64,000 nucleotides of DNA from Muribaculum sp. (GTDB lineage: Bacteria > Bacteroidota > Bacteroidia > Bacteroidales > Muribaculaceae), in NCBI GenBank assembly GCA_009775095.1, contig VSOZ01000007.1:1-64000 (forward strand), in the 5' to 3' direction. Of this stretch, positions 51,904-61,523 are shown in pieces; position 1 is the first letter of the stretch, and the number at the start of each line of letters is the position of its first letter. The notes beneath the pieces were generated by a model. It saw only the letters and a list, made by a program, of their open reading frames with translations. It searched no databases and had not been told where the DNA came from. The position numbers and the translations under genes are program-made.

Positions 51904-53508
51904 ATGAAAATAAAATCCTTTCTGCTTGCTTCGGCGCTGATATACGGCGCGAGTGCAAGCGCACAGCGCGAGCCTGCCGACACAGGCAAGTTCGAACCTA
52001 CGTGGGAGTCGCTGTCGCAATACGAGACACCCGAATGGTTCCGCAACGCCAAGTTCGGCATATGGGCCCATTGGGGGCCGCAGTGTCAGCCAGAGGCCGG
52101 CGACTGGTACGGCCGCGGCATGTATGAAGAGGGCGGCCACGCCTACAAAGTGCATGTCGAAAAATACGGCCATCCGTCGGAGTTCGGCTTCAAGGATGTC
52201 ATCAACGAATGGAAGGCCGATAAATGGGATCCCGAACGCCTCGTGGCGCTCTATAAAAGAGTGGGGGCGCAGTATTTTTTCGCCATGGGCAATCATCATG
52301 ACAATATGGACTTGTGGGACAGCAAGTACCAGCGCTGGAACTCGGTCAACATGGGACCCAAGCGCGACATACTCGCCGAGTGGGAGAAGGACGCCCGCCG
52401 CAACGGGCTTCCCTTCGGTGTAAGCATACACTCATCACATGCATGGACTTGGTACGAGACCGCACAGGGAGCCGACAAGACCGGACCCTATGCCGGCATA
52501 TCCTATGACGCACGTGTAGTGACAAAGGAGGATGGCAAGGGCAAATGGTGGGAAGGCTATGACCCTCAGGAGCTTTACGTACAGCAACACTCACTCAGCG
52601 GACATGCATGGAGCGCGTGGGACTGGCCCGAAGGCACTTCCGTGCCCCCGCAGTGGTACTATGACAACTTCTTCAACCGTACCGTCGACATGATCAACCG
52701 TTACAATCCCGATCTCGTTTACTTTGACGACAGCGTGCTGCCTTTCTGGCCCATCGACAATACCGGTCTTGACGTTGTGGCTCACTACTATAACCGCAAT
52801 ATGAAACGTCATGACGGTCGGCTTGAGGCTGTGGTGTTCGGCAAGAAGCTCAACGCCGACCACAAGAAAGCCCTTGTGTGGGATGTCGAGAAGGGTGTGC
52901 CCGGTGAGTGTCAGGATAAGGCTTGGCAGACATGCACCTGCCTCGGCAACTGGCATTACGACACTTCATGTTACGTCGACAATTGGTACAAGTCGGCCAA
53001 AACGGTTATACACATGCTTGTCGACATCGTGAGCAAGAACGGCAACATGCTGCTTAGTGTGCCCGTGAAAGGCGACGGCAGCATCGACGACAAAGAGGAG
53101 AAAATACTTGAGGATATAGCCGCATGGATGGATATCAACAAGGAGGGTATTTTCGATACCCGTCCGTGGGCGGTGTACGGCGAGGGACCGTCCACCGAGA
53201 ACTCCACTCCACTTGACGGCGCCGGCTTCAACGAGGGCAAAAACGCGCCATATACTTCGGCCGACATACGCTTCGTCAAGAAAGGCGACGTCCTTTATGC
53301 CCATGTACTCGCATGGCCCGACGACAACAAGGTCCTTATCAAATCGCTTGCGGCCGGCAGCGGTCTTTATCCCGAAAAAATAAAGAAAGTCGAGCTGCTC
53401 GGAGCCGGCAAGGTGAGCCATCGCCGCACAGCCGACGGCCTGACGGTCAATCTTCCGCGCAACAAAAAGCCCAATGACATATCGCTTGTGCTAAAAATCA
53501 CCCATTAG
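51904..53508 (+). CDS. GH29 alpha-L-fucosidase
   Basis: A 534-residue enzyme with signal peptide (to about ASAQR). GH29 hallmarks are WFRNAKFGIWAHWGPQCQPE, FAMGNHHDNMDLWDS and the nucleophile Asp in DLVYFDDSVLPFW (about 275). The C-terminal beta-sandwich follows after SKNGNMLLSVPVKGDGSID. It releases terminal fucose and its presence suggests a fucosylated glycan substrate. The 67-base gap before it is AT-rich with short direct repeats (TAATACTT, ACTTAA words). Confidence 0.94.
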   Translation: MKIKSFLLASALIYGASASAQREPADTGKFEPTWESLSQYETPEWFRNAKFGIWAHWGPQCQPEAGDWYGRGMYEEGGHAYKVHVEKYGHPSEFGFKDVINEWKADKWDPERLVALYKRVGAQYFFAMGNHHDNMDLWDSKYQRWNSVNMGPKRDILAEWEKDARRNGLPFGVSIHSSHAWTWYETAQGADKTGPYAGISYDARVVTKEDGKGKWWEGYDPQELYVQQHSLSGHAWSAWDWPEGTSVPPQWYYDNFFNRTVDMINRYNPDLVYFDDSVLPFWPIDNTGLDVVAHYYNRNMKRHDGRLEAVVFGKKLNADHKKALVWDVEKGVPGECQDKAWQTCTCLGNWHYDTSCYVDNWYKSAKTVIHMLVDIVSKNGNMLLSVPVKGDGSIDDKEEKILEDIAAWMDINKEGIFDTRPWAVYGEGPSTENSTPLDGAGFNEGKNAPYTSADIRFVKKGDVLYAHVLAWPDDNKVLIKSLAAGSGLYPEKIKKVELLGAGKVSHRRTADGLTVNLPRNKKPNDISLVLKITH

Positions 53509-53535
53509 ACCAATAAGACCAATAATATGACCAAT
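53508..53535. repeat. Triple GACCAAT direct repeat spanning a start codon
   Basis: GACCAAT occurs at 53508-53514, 53517-53523 and 53529-53535. The third overlaps the ATG (53527-53529) of the acetylesterase gene, the first overlaps the fucosidase stop. Looks like slippage or repeated duplication in the intergene. Confidence 0.6.
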
Positions 53536-54972
53536 CTAAGATTATACTTGGCAGGCGGCATGGCCGCCATGGCCGCGCTTTTCTCTCGCGCGGAGATAGT
53601 GTTGCCCGACATAGTCGGCGACAATATGGTGCTTCAGCAGCAGTCTGACGCCCGCCTGTGGGGTTGGAGTACCCCCGGCGCAGTTATCACCGTTACCCCC
53701 GGTTGGGACGGCAAAGTCTATACCGCAAAGGCCGGTAAGGACGGACGCTGGGATGTGGCTGTTGCCACCCCCGCCGCCGGCTACACGCCTCAGTCCATGT
53801 CGATAAGCGGCGACGGTTCCGACATAAAGCTTGAAAACATACTTATAGGTGAAGTGTGGCTCTGTTCCGGACAGTCCAACATGGAGATGCCCCTTAACGG
53901 CTTCTGGTGCCAACCGGTGGAGAACGCCGGCCGTGCCATAGCCTATGCCGGCCGTTATCCCGGCGTGCGTGTGGCCACGGTGGAGCGCAAGGGCGAGTAC
54001 GAGCCGCAGACAAAGGCCGCCGGCAAGTGGCAGGAGAGCAAGCCCGAAAACGCCGGCAACTTCTCTGCCACGGCCTACTTTTTTGCCCGCTCGCTCAACG
54101 ACATCCTCGGAGTGCCCGTCGGCGTCATAAACTGCTCGCTCGGCGGCAGCCGTGTCGAGGGCTGGATGCCTAAATGGAAGCTCGACACATATCCCGACAT
54201 CGATGTAGCCAAAGAGAAAGCCACACCCGATTCGGTGTTGCACCTTTGGGAACGTGCCAACATAATGTATAACGCCATGCTGCACCCGATAACGGGCTAC
54301 ACCGTCAAGGGCTTCCTCTGGAATCAGGGCGAGGCCAACGTAGGCGCACACGGCAACTATCCGCAGCGTCTGGCCGACATGGTCAAGATATGGCGTGACG
54401 AGTGGAAGCAGGGCGAGCTTCCCTTCTACTTCGTGGAGATACCCGCATGGAGCTACGGTAACCCCGACGGCTCTATCGCCGCACTGCTCCGCGAGTCGCA
54501 GCACAAGGCCGCGGCCATCATACCCTCTTCGGGCTGTATAAGCACAACCGACCTTATCTATCCGCGCGAGATCAACGACATCCACGGCTCCAAAAAGGAG
54601 GAGATAGGCGAACGACTTGCGTTCATGGCCGCCGCCAAGACCTATGGGCTTGACGGTGTGCCCTGTGACTATCCCCGATACAAGTCGGTAGAGCTGCACG
54701 GCAACAAGGCGGTGATACACCTCGACAACGTTGTCAACGGACTAACTCCCAACGCCGAGCTTGACGGCTTCGAAGTGGCCGGTGCCGACAAGGTGTTTCA
54801 TCCCGCCAAGGCCAAGGAGCTGTGGTACTGCCGCGCCATCGAGGTTACATCTGATGACGTCGACGACATCAAGGCGGTGCGCTATTGTTTCAAGAACTTC
54901 GCCATAGGTGGCATTCACAATCACGTGGGGCTGCCCCTTGTGCCTTTCCGAACCGACGACTGGAATGAGTGA
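53527..54972 (+). CDS. SGNH-type carbohydrate acetylesterase (sialate O-acetylesterase family)
   Basis: A 481-residue protein with signal peptide (to about FSRAE). The SGNH nucleophile block is LCSGQSNMEMPL (Ser at about 116). The second conserved block is FLWNQGEANVGAH, and the C-terminal DxxH-type block appears as REINDIHGSKKEEIGERLAF. The family is annotated as sialate O-acetylesterase (DUF303), but in plant-glycan loci it removes acetyl groups from sugars such as galactose or xylose. It is the last gene of the first enzyme operon, 18 bases after the fucosidase gene. Confidence 0.88.
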   Translation: MTNLRLYLAGGMAAMAALFSRAEIVLPDIVGDNMVLQQQSDARLWGWSTPGAVITVTPGWDGKVYTAKAGKDGRWDVAVATPAAGYTPQSMSISGDGSDIKLENILIGEVWLCSGQSNMEMPLNGFWCQPVENAGRAIAYAGRYPGVRVATVERKGEYEPQTKAAGKWQESKPENAGNFSATAYFFARSLNDILGVPVGVINCSLGGSRVEGWMPKWKLDTYPDIDVAKEKATPDSVLHLWERANIMYNAMLHPITGYTVKGFLWNQGEANVGAHGNYPQRLADMVKIWRDEWKQGELPFYFVEIPAWSYGNPDGSIAALLRESQHKAAAIIPSSGCISTTDLIYPREINDIHGSKKEEIGERLAFMAAAKTYGLDGVPCDYPRYKSVELHGNKAVIHLDNVVNGLTPNAELDGFEVAGADKVFHPAKAKELWYCRAIEVTSDDVDDIKAVRYCFKNFAIGGIHNHVGLPLVPFRTDDWNE

Positions 54973-55029
54973 TAAAAGCGTTAACAATATCTTACTCTTT
55001 TTATAACATTTTTACACCGTAAGATTTGG

Positions 55030-55072
55030 GTCCATGTGCGCTTAACCATAACAAATTTTAAGCGCCGTGGAC
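55030..55072. promoter_or_regulatory. Large inverted repeat upstream of the susC promoter
   Basis: Arms GTCCATGTGCGCTTAA (55030-55045) and TTAAGCGCCGTGGAC (55058-55072) match as GTCCA...GCGCTTAA and its complement around a 12-base spacer. It covers the -33 position of the downstream promoter, so it is more likely a protein-binding site than an RNA hairpin. The HTCS is a candidate ligand (inference). Confidence 0.6.
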
Positions 55073-55083
55073 TTCAGAATCTA

Positions 55084-55091
55084 TAATTTTG
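55084..55091 (+). promoter_or_regulatory. -7 element of the susC operon
   Basis: TAATTTTG fits the -7 consensus 49 bases before the susC ATG. No TTG lies 19-21 bases upstream, where the inverted repeat sits instead. This suits an activator-dependent promoter. Confidence 0.55.
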
Positions 55092-55140
55092 CCGGACAAC
55101 AAAACCAATTCAATAATTTAACCTCAAATCTGTATGAGCA

Positions 55141-58100
55141 ATGAGTAAACTGATTTTGCGAAAAACTCTTGTTCGCATTAGCGAAGCAGTTGTGGCGTTG
55201 TGCCTTTTGCTGCCTGCATTATCACAGCAGGCTGTGGCCGCGTCAAAGATTTCTGTTTCCGGTACGGTGACGTCGCAGATGGACGACGAGCCGCTTATCG
55301 GAGTCAGTGTGAGAATTAAAGGCTCTCCTCAGGGAGTGGCTACCGATATCGACGGAAAGTATGCGCTTCAGGCCGAAAAGGGTCAGGTGCTGCAGTTCAC
55401 CTATATCGGTTACAAACAGGTGGAAGTGACTATCGACCGCAACGTCATTGACGTGACTATGCAGGAAGACTACACTACCCTTGACGACGTGGTAGTGGTA
55501 GGTTACGGTACCATGAAGCGCAGCGACATCACCGGATCGGTTGTGTCGGTGGGTGCCGACGATATCAAGAAAACCATTGTCACCTCAGTTGATCAGGCCC
55601 TTCAAGGTCGTGCCGCCGGTGTTCAGGTTACGCAGAACTCGGGTTCGCCCGGTGGAGGTATCTCGGTAGCTATCCGCGGTACCAACTCTCTTAACGGCAA
55701 CGAGCCTCTTTATGTTATCGACGGCGTGGCTGTCGACGGTAAGTCTTCTGACGGAAAGACCTCCGCTCTTTCTACCATCAACCCCTCCGACATCGTGTCG
55801 ATGGAGATCCTCAAGGATGCTTCGGCCACTGCTATCTACGGTAGCCGTGCATCAAACGGTGTTGTGCTTATCACCACAAAACGCGGTCAGGTAGGCAAGA
55901 CCCGTATAACTTATGAAGGCTACTACGCCCTTCAGCAGATACCCGAGCGCCTTAAGACAATGAACCTCCGTCAGTATGCTGAACTCTATAACGAGCGTGT
56001 CGATATCCTCGGTTGGGGCGAGCGTGAAGAATTCGCCGATCCTTCCATACTCGGCGACGGTACAAACTGGCAGAAGGAGATCTTCGGCAATGCCGGCATG
56101 TGGAACCATCAGGTGACTGTCAGCGGCGGTACGGATGCTACACAGTTCCTTGTCAGCGGCAGCTACACCGATCAGGAGGGTATAGCCGTAGGCTCGGACT
56201 TCCAGCGCTTTACCGCGCGTATCAATGTTGACACCAAGGTTACCAAATGGCTTCAGATCGGAGCGCAGTCATCGCTTTCGCGTACCAAGCGCAACAATAC
56301 TATCGATGACAACAATATCATTCTTACCGCTCTGCGTCAGCTGCCTGAGGTGCCGGCCAAGAATCCCGACGGCTCTTGGGGTTATCAGGAAGACAATCAG
56401 CTTGGTATCTATTATACTAATCCTCTTGCTGACGCTCTTACCCGCACCAATTACAATAAGGGCCTTCAGGCTATAATTAACGCTTATGCTAATATAACCA
56501 TTCTGCCCGGCCTTACCGCCCGCATAGAGTATGGCGGTAATTTTGACCATAGCAACTGGTATTATTTCCAGCCCGAAATGACTATCGGACAGTTCACTCA
56601 AACGAGCAAAAGCCAGCGCCAGTCATCCAACAGCCGCTATACGAGCTTCAAGCAGTATGTTACATATATGAAGGACTTCGGCAAGCACAGCCTTAATATC
56701 ATGGCCGGTCACGAGTCGCAGGAGTCGAATTGGGAAAATCTTACTGCATCGCGTACAGGTTATCTGTTCAATAATGTGCCGGCTATAAATGTCGGTGACT
56801 CGAAGAGTGCCACCAACGGCAGCGGTAGCGGCTCATTTGCAATAGAGTCTTACTATGGACGTCTGAACTACAATTTCGATAATCGCTACTTGCTAACCGC
56901 TACCATACGTGCCGACGGTTCTTCCACTTTCGGTGCTGACAACCGTTGGGGTTACTTCCCCTCGGTGGCTCTTGCATGGCGCTTGAAAAACGAGTCTTTC
57001 CTGAAGAACGTGCAGTGGCTCGCTGATGCCAAGCTTCGTCTCGGTTGGGGTCTTGTAGGTAACCAGAATGCCGGTAGTTACGCCTATGGAGCTACTATGA
57101 GCACTGTTCCAACCCCTTGGGGTTCCGGTTTCTATCCCGCCAACTTCGGCAACGCCAAGCTTAAATGGGAGGAGACTCACTCTTATAACGTAGGTTTCGA
57201 CCTCGCCATGTTCAACAACCGTGTTGAGTTTATATTTGACGCCTACCTGAAGAATACCGACAACCTGCTCATGCAGGCGGCTCTTCCCTCCTATATTAGC
57301 GGTGCTATCGGTTCGCCGTGGGTTAATACCGGCGAGATGCGTAACAAGGGTTTTGAGTTTACGCTTAATACCGTCAACATTTCCAACCGCGACTTCTCTT
57401 GGACCTCTGGCCTGACCTTCTCGCTTAACCGCAACAAGGTGCTCAAGCTTTACACCGAAAGCACCGGTATTCAGGGTAAGATAGGTAATGAGGTATTTAC
57501 CTATACTACCGTAGGCAATCCCGTGGCACAGTTCTACGGTTATAAGGTGATAGGCATGTTTGAGAAGGAGAGCGACTTCTATATGAAGGACCGTAACGGT
57601 GACTTTATCCTCGATGCCGCCGGCAACCGTCAGTTTGTCGCTATCCCCGAGAATAAAGAGGTAGCCGAGGGCACGGGTGTATGGTATGGTGACTATATTT
57701 ATGAAGATATAAACGGCGACGGTGTTATCGATGAGAAGGACCGTACTTATATCGGTAATCCCGAACCCAAATTCACGTTCGGTTTCAACAACACCATTAC
57801 TTGGAAGGGCTTTGACTTCAATCTGTTCCTTACCGGTTCGGTAGGCAATGACGGCTATAATTATCTTCGTGCCGAGCAGAGTGACCCGGCCAACCGTTGG
57901 TCTACACTCTCTTCTGTATGTGATTTTGCAAAACTTGCTCTTATCGATCCTGATGGCGGACGTACTCTCGACAATATGTATGTGTCCAATCCCGGAGCAT
58001 CTACTTATCGTATAGATCAATCAAATACCAATAAGAACGACCGTACAAGCAATGTTTTTGTTGAGGATGCTTCTTATCTGCGTATAAAGAATCTGTCGGT

Positions 58101-58314
58101 CGGCTATACTCTGCCCGCTTCGTTCACCCGTAAGTTCAGCATCGAGTCGCTCCGCGTGTACTGCAACATACAGAATCTGCATACATTTACCAAGTACAAA
58201 GGTTATGACCCCGAAATCGGTGCTTATAACCAGCAGGTGCTTCTGCGCGGCGTAGACTATGCACGCTACCCCTCGCAGCGTATGTTTACTTTCGGTCTTA
58301 ACGTAAGCCTCTAA
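55141..58314 (+). CDS. SusC/RagA-family TonB-linked outer-membrane transporter
   Basis: A 1057-residue importer of oligosaccharides across the outer membrane. Signal peptide (to about AVAAS); carboxypeptidase-regulatory domain (about 38-115; VSGTVTSQMDDEPLIGVSVR); plug with the SusC signature words LDDVVVVGYGTMKRSDITGS and MEILKDASATAIYGSRASNG; long barrel ending MFTFGLNVSL. It pairs with the SusD gene 31 bases downstream. A five-codon frame, ATG AGC AAT GAG TAA, at 55134-55148 overlaps the start codon. Confidence 0.97.
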   Translation: MSKLILRKTLVRISEAVVALCLLLPALSQQAVAASKISVSGTVTSQMDDEPLIGVSVRIKGSPQGVATDIDGKYALQAEKGQVLQFTYIGYKQVEVTIDRNVIDVTMQEDYTTLDDVVVVGYGTMKRSDITGSVVSVGADDIKKTIVTSVDQALQGRAAGVQVTQNSGSPGGGISVAIRGTNSLNGNEPLYVIDGVAVDGKSSDGKTSALSTINPSDIVSMEILKDASATAIYGSRASNGVVLITTKRGQVGKTRITYEGYYALQQIPERLKTMNLRQYAELYNERVDILGWGEREEFADPSILGDGTNWQKEIFGNAGMWNHQVTVSGGTDATQFLVSGSYTDQEGIAVGSDFQRFTARINVDTKVTKWLQIGAQSSLSRTKRNNTIDDNNIILTALRQLPEVPAKNPDGSWGYQEDNQLGIYYTNPLADALTRTNYNKGLQAIINAYANITILPGLTARIEYGGNFDHSNWYYFQPEMTIGQFTQTSKSQRQSSNSRYTSFKQYVTYMKDFGKHSLNIMAGHESQESNWENLTASRTGYLFNNVPAINVGDSKSATNGSGSGSFAIESYYGRLNYNFDNRYLLTATIRADGSSTFGADNRWGYFPSVALAWRLKNESFLKNVQWLADAKLRLGWGLVGNQNAGSYAYGATMSTVPTPWGSGFYPANFGNAKLKWEETHSYNVGFDLAMFNNRVEFIFDAYLKNTDNLLMQAALPSYISGAIGSPWVNTGEMRNKGFEFTLNTVNISNRDFSWTSGLTFSLNRNKVLKLYTESTGIQGKIGNEVFTYTTVGNPVAQFYGYKVIGMFEKESDFYMKDRNGDFILDAAGNRQFVAIPENKEVAEGTGVWYGDYIYEDINGDGVIDEKDRTYIGNPEPKFTFGFNNTITWKGFDFNLFLTGSVGNDGYNYLRAEQSDPANRWSTLSSVCDFAKLALIDPDGGRTLDNMYVSNPGASTYRIDQSNTNKNDRTSNVFVEDASYLRIKNLSVGYTLPASFTRKFSIESLRVYCNIQNLHTFTKYKGYDPEIGAYNQQVLLRGVDYARYPSQRMFTFGLNVSL

Positions 58315-58345
58315 TCTTTAATGTAACACCAATTGAAATTATAAC

Positions 58346-60007
58346 ATGAAACTTTCAAAATATATTATCGGACTGGCCGTGTTACTCGGCGCCACTTCGT
58401 GCGGTGACGACTTCCTTAACAGGGTTCCCGACGATAGCTACACTGAAGATAACTTCTATGCTTCCGATGCAGCTGTCGCCTCTTCCACCGCTCCGTTGTA
58501 TAACCGTGCATGGTTTGATTTCCATCAGCGATCGATTGTGATGCTTGGAAGTCAGCTGTCCAATGACGTTTATTCGCAGTATGGTAAACCTGCGTTCACA
58601 CTTTTTACCGTAGACGCTCTTGATGAAGATCTTGCCAATGCATGGCAGGGTATATTCTCGGTTGTAACTATTGCCAACAGTACGATATCCAATATCAATA
58701 CCAAGTGTCTGCCCGAAGTGACAGAGCGAGCTAAAGAGATAGCTATCGCTGAAGCTCGTCTTATGAGAGCATGTGCATATTATTATGCTGTGCATATCTG
58801 GGGACCGGTAATTCTTTTCGAGAATAATCAGGAGATTGTTGATAATCCTGTACGTCCTCGTAACTATGAGGAGGATGTTTTTGAGTTTATTATCCGCGAC
58901 CTTGAGTATGCAGCTGCAAAACTTCCCGAGACTCCCTTTGCTGTCGGTCGTGCTACTTGCTGGAGCGCCAAGGCCATGCTTGCCAAGGCCTATCTGACTC
59001 GTTCGGGTTGGGATAAGTCGGAACGCGATCAGGCTGATCTTGACAAGTGCAAGGAGCTTTGTATGGATGTTATAGAAAATAGCGGCGCAATGCTGATGGA
59101 GGATTATCATGACCTCTTCAAGTATCGTCACAATAATAACATAGAATCTTTGTTGCAGATGCAATGGTATGCGTCGACTGAAATGGTTTGGTCTACGTCA
59201 AATACTCTTTTGTCCGACTTATGCGGAGATTCCAAAATGGTTGGTGGCATATTGGTATGGAGCAACTATAATACTGCGGCAGAAATGTTGATGCAATATC
59301 GTTATACCGGCAGCAATGGTAAAGACAAGTGGGAGGTTATACGTCGTGATGCCACTTTTGTAACTCCCGGTGTGCATTATGATTATATTTGTATGGCTGA
59401 CGGTGGATATACATATGACGGCACTTCCTCTTTCATCAAGAAAGGTGTTCCGGGATGTCCCGATGATGACAACGACGGGTATGTATCATTAATGAACTCT
59501 CCTCTGAATACTTATATAGTACGTCTTGCTGATGTATATCTGACTTATACCGAAGCTTGTCTCGGTAACAAGGCGTCTATATCGGGCAATGATATAAAGT
59601 ATTTCAATGACGTGCGTCGTCGTGCCGGTATTGATGAGGCTTCTGTTGTTACTCTTGATGACATTATACGTGAACGTCGTGTCGAATTTGCCATGGAGTA
59701 TCAGAACTGGTACTATATGATTGACCTGTATAAGTGGAAGCCTGAAAAGATGTTGCAGTATCTTAACAATCAGTATCGTCTTTATACTTGGGATGAACTT
59801 GCTATCGGCGAAAATCAGGAAGTCAAATTTATCTCAAAAGGAGAGGATTGGAAGACCTATGAGGATACTCCATACGGTCCGTTGATTGTGCCGACTACAA
59901 AGGCTACTATCACTGCCAATAATATCTTCATGCCTTATCCCGAGACTGATGTTATTCAGAATCCGCTCCTTAAGGCAGAACCCGAACATTATAAATTTAA
60001 CGATTAA
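58346..60007 (+). CDS. SusD/RagB-family glycan-binding lipoprotein
   Basis: A 553-residue surface lipoprotein (lipobox LLGATSC, then GDDFL). It has the SusD layout of helical TPR-like scaffold plus ligand-binding loops (DDSYTEDNFYASDAAVASST, EARLMRACAYYYAVHIWGPV, DVRRRAGIDEASVVTLDDII, RRVEFAMEYQNWYYMIDLYK). It forms the lid on the SusC barrel and binds the glycan. Its codon use is somewhat richer in A and T than that of its neighbours. Confidence 0.96.
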   Translation: MKLSKYIIGLAVLLGATSCGDDFLNRVPDDSYTEDNFYASDAAVASSTAPLYNRAWFDFHQRSIVMLGSQLSNDVYSQYGKPAFTLFTVDALDEDLANAWQGIFSVVTIANSTISNINTKCLPEVTERAKEIAIAEARLMRACAYYYAVHIWGPVILFENNQEIVDNPVRPRNYEEDVFEFIIRDLEYAAAKLPETPFAVGRATCWSAKAMLAKAYLTRSGWDKSERDQADLDKCKELCMDVIENSGAMLMEDYHDLFKYRHNNNIESLLQMQWYASTEMVWSTSNTLLSDLCGDSKMVGGILVWSNYNTAAEMLMQYRYTGSNGKDKWEVIRRDATFVTPGVHYDYICMADGGYTYDGTSSFIKKGVPGCPDDDNDGYVSLMNSPLNTYIVRLADVYLTYTEACLGNKASISGNDIKYFNDVRRRAGIDEASVVTLDDIIRERRVEFAMEYQNWYYMIDLYKWKPEKMLQYLNNQYRLYTWDELAIGENQEVKFISKGEDWKTYEDTPYGPLIVPTTKATITANNIFMPYPETDVIQNPLLKAEPEHYKFND

Positions 60008-60018
60008 TTCACCGTATC

Positions 60019-61518
60019 ATGAACAGACTTTATATACTGTTGGCGGCTCTGCTTGCCAATATCGCGATGCTTTCGCTCGCTTCTTGTTCCGACGATGACA
60101 ACGGCGGCGGTCAGCCGGTGATCGAGTGTGTGCGCACTACCGACCCCGAGAAAGCCGACTCGACCTTCACCGACGCCACTGTAGGCCAGATGATACTTAT
60201 ACAGGGTACCAATCTGGAAAACGCCAAGCATGTATACATAAATGACCAAGATGTATATTTCAACAGCAACTACAATACCGACAGCCATATAATCGTAACT
60301 ATACCGAGCGACCTTGTGGTGCGCGGCATGGACGAGAGTGTTCCTCTCGAAATCCGCGTAGAGACCTCGCATGGTATCGCTACTTACGCTTTCCATGTGA
60401 TAGCCGGCTATCCGTCGCTTGAGATGTACAAGGCCCAGCTTACCATCAACAGCGAGGGTGTGGCCGAGATGCTTCCCGGACAGGAGGTAACTCTTGTCGG
60501 CTCCACTTTGCATGAGATTGAGCATATTTATGTTGCCGATATGGATACCGTGCCTCTATATGAGATAACCGAGTTCCAGCCTAATGCCGACCGTTCGGAG
60601 ATCAAATTGAAGATGCCTGCCAACGCTATTCCCGACAAAGGTATATATATGGTAGAGTGCTATGCCGGAAATGCCTATTGCGGTTTTTCACGCTCACCTC
60701 AGAGGCCGGTTCTTACCGACATATCAACCGATATGCCTATACCCGGACAGCGTGTGGAGATATACGGCAAGTATCTGTCCGATATTACCGAACTGAATCT
60801 GTGTGGCGAGTTGAAGATTGACGTGAACAAGGTCGAGACTAACGAAAATATGGATAAACTGGTGTTTACCATGCCCGACTTTATGCCTTCTGCAAACTCC
60901 AACGGATTGATCACTGTAGCTACTCTCGGCGGACGTGAATCGCTCCAGTTCTACGACTACACCCGCACATACGAGGACTTCGATGGTAACGGTACGCAGA
61001 TGGCTTACGGCTGGGGTACCGGTCATCACGGTGGTAATCCCGCGTGGGGATGGGATCCGCTACCCGCAACATGTCCTATTACCAAATCGGCCGGAAGCTT
61101 TATTTATTTCGATGGATTTACTTCTTGGTGGGATCATAATCTTACAATAAACTCCAAGACTGCTCCTCAAGGTATCGATCCTTCCACTCCTTTAAGCAAG
61201 ATTGAATTCCGTTATGCGGTTTACCTCCAAGACCAGTATACTGCCGCTTCAACGATGACAACCAAATTGAAGATATTGGGCAAAGAGAAGGGTGGTATTG
61301 CTATCGCCGACCGAGCCACAGGTGAGCTGATGCTTGCGGATTGGATGTCTGTAGCTGTGCCGATGACTGAATTCGCTCCCGGTGTTGCTACTTGGGGTGA
61401 CCTTTGTGCCGCCGATGCCGGAGGTGACAACTTCACTATTTTCCTTGAATATGACAATGTCGGCGACGAAGTACGCATCGCTTACGACAACTTCCGTTTC
61501 TACGTTAAAAAAGACTGA
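60019..61518 (+). CDS. Surface glycan-binding lipoprotein (SusE/SGBP-B position) with IPT/TIG domains
   Basis: A 499-residue lipoprotein (lipobox LSLASC followed by SDDDNGGG, an acidic stretch typical of surface-exported Bacteroidota lipoproteins). Two or three IPT/TIG-like beta domains are recognisable (VGQMILIQGTNLENAKHVYI; LPGQEVTLVGSTLHEIEHIY; IPGQRVEIYGKYLSDITELN). A C-terminal jelly-roll-like glycan-binding domain starts about residue 315 (YDYTRTYEDFDGNGTQMAYG), with exposed Trp (WGTGHHGGNPAWGW, TSWWDHN). It has no catalytic motif. Position after susD and architecture match glycan-binding proteins that hold polysaccharide at the cell surface. Confidence 0.85.
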   Translation: MNRLYILLAALLANIAMLSLASCSDDDNGGGQPVIECVRTTDPEKADSTFTDATVGQMILIQGTNLENAKHVYINDQDVYFNSNYNTDSHIIVTIPSDLVVRGMDESVPLEIRVETSHGIATYAFHVIAGYPSLEMYKAQLTINSEGVAEMLPGQEVTLVGSTLHEIEHIYVADMDTVPLYEITEFQPNADRSEIKLKMPANAIPDKGIYMVECYAGNAYCGFSRSPQRPVLTDISTDMPIPGQRVEIYGKYLSDITELNLCGELKIDVNKVETNENMDKLVFTMPDFMPSANSNGLITVATLGGRESLQFYDYTRTYEDFDGNGTQMAYGWGTGHHGGNPAWGWDPLPATCPITKSAGSFIYFDGFTSWWDHNLTINSKTAPQGIDPSTPLSKIEFRYAVYLQDQYTAASTMTTKLKILGKEKGGIAIADRATGELMLADWMSVAVPMTEFAPGVATWGDLCAADAGGDNFTIFLEYDNVGDEVRIAYDNFRFYVKKD

Positions 61519-61523
61519 CGAAT

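Noticed and set aside
53542..54720. 392-codon minus-strand frame opposite the acetylesterase gene
   Set aside because: Shadow of a GC-rich gene; no domains, and the plus strand has clear SGNH motifs. The same applies to the long frames at 19315-20244 and 49977-50951.
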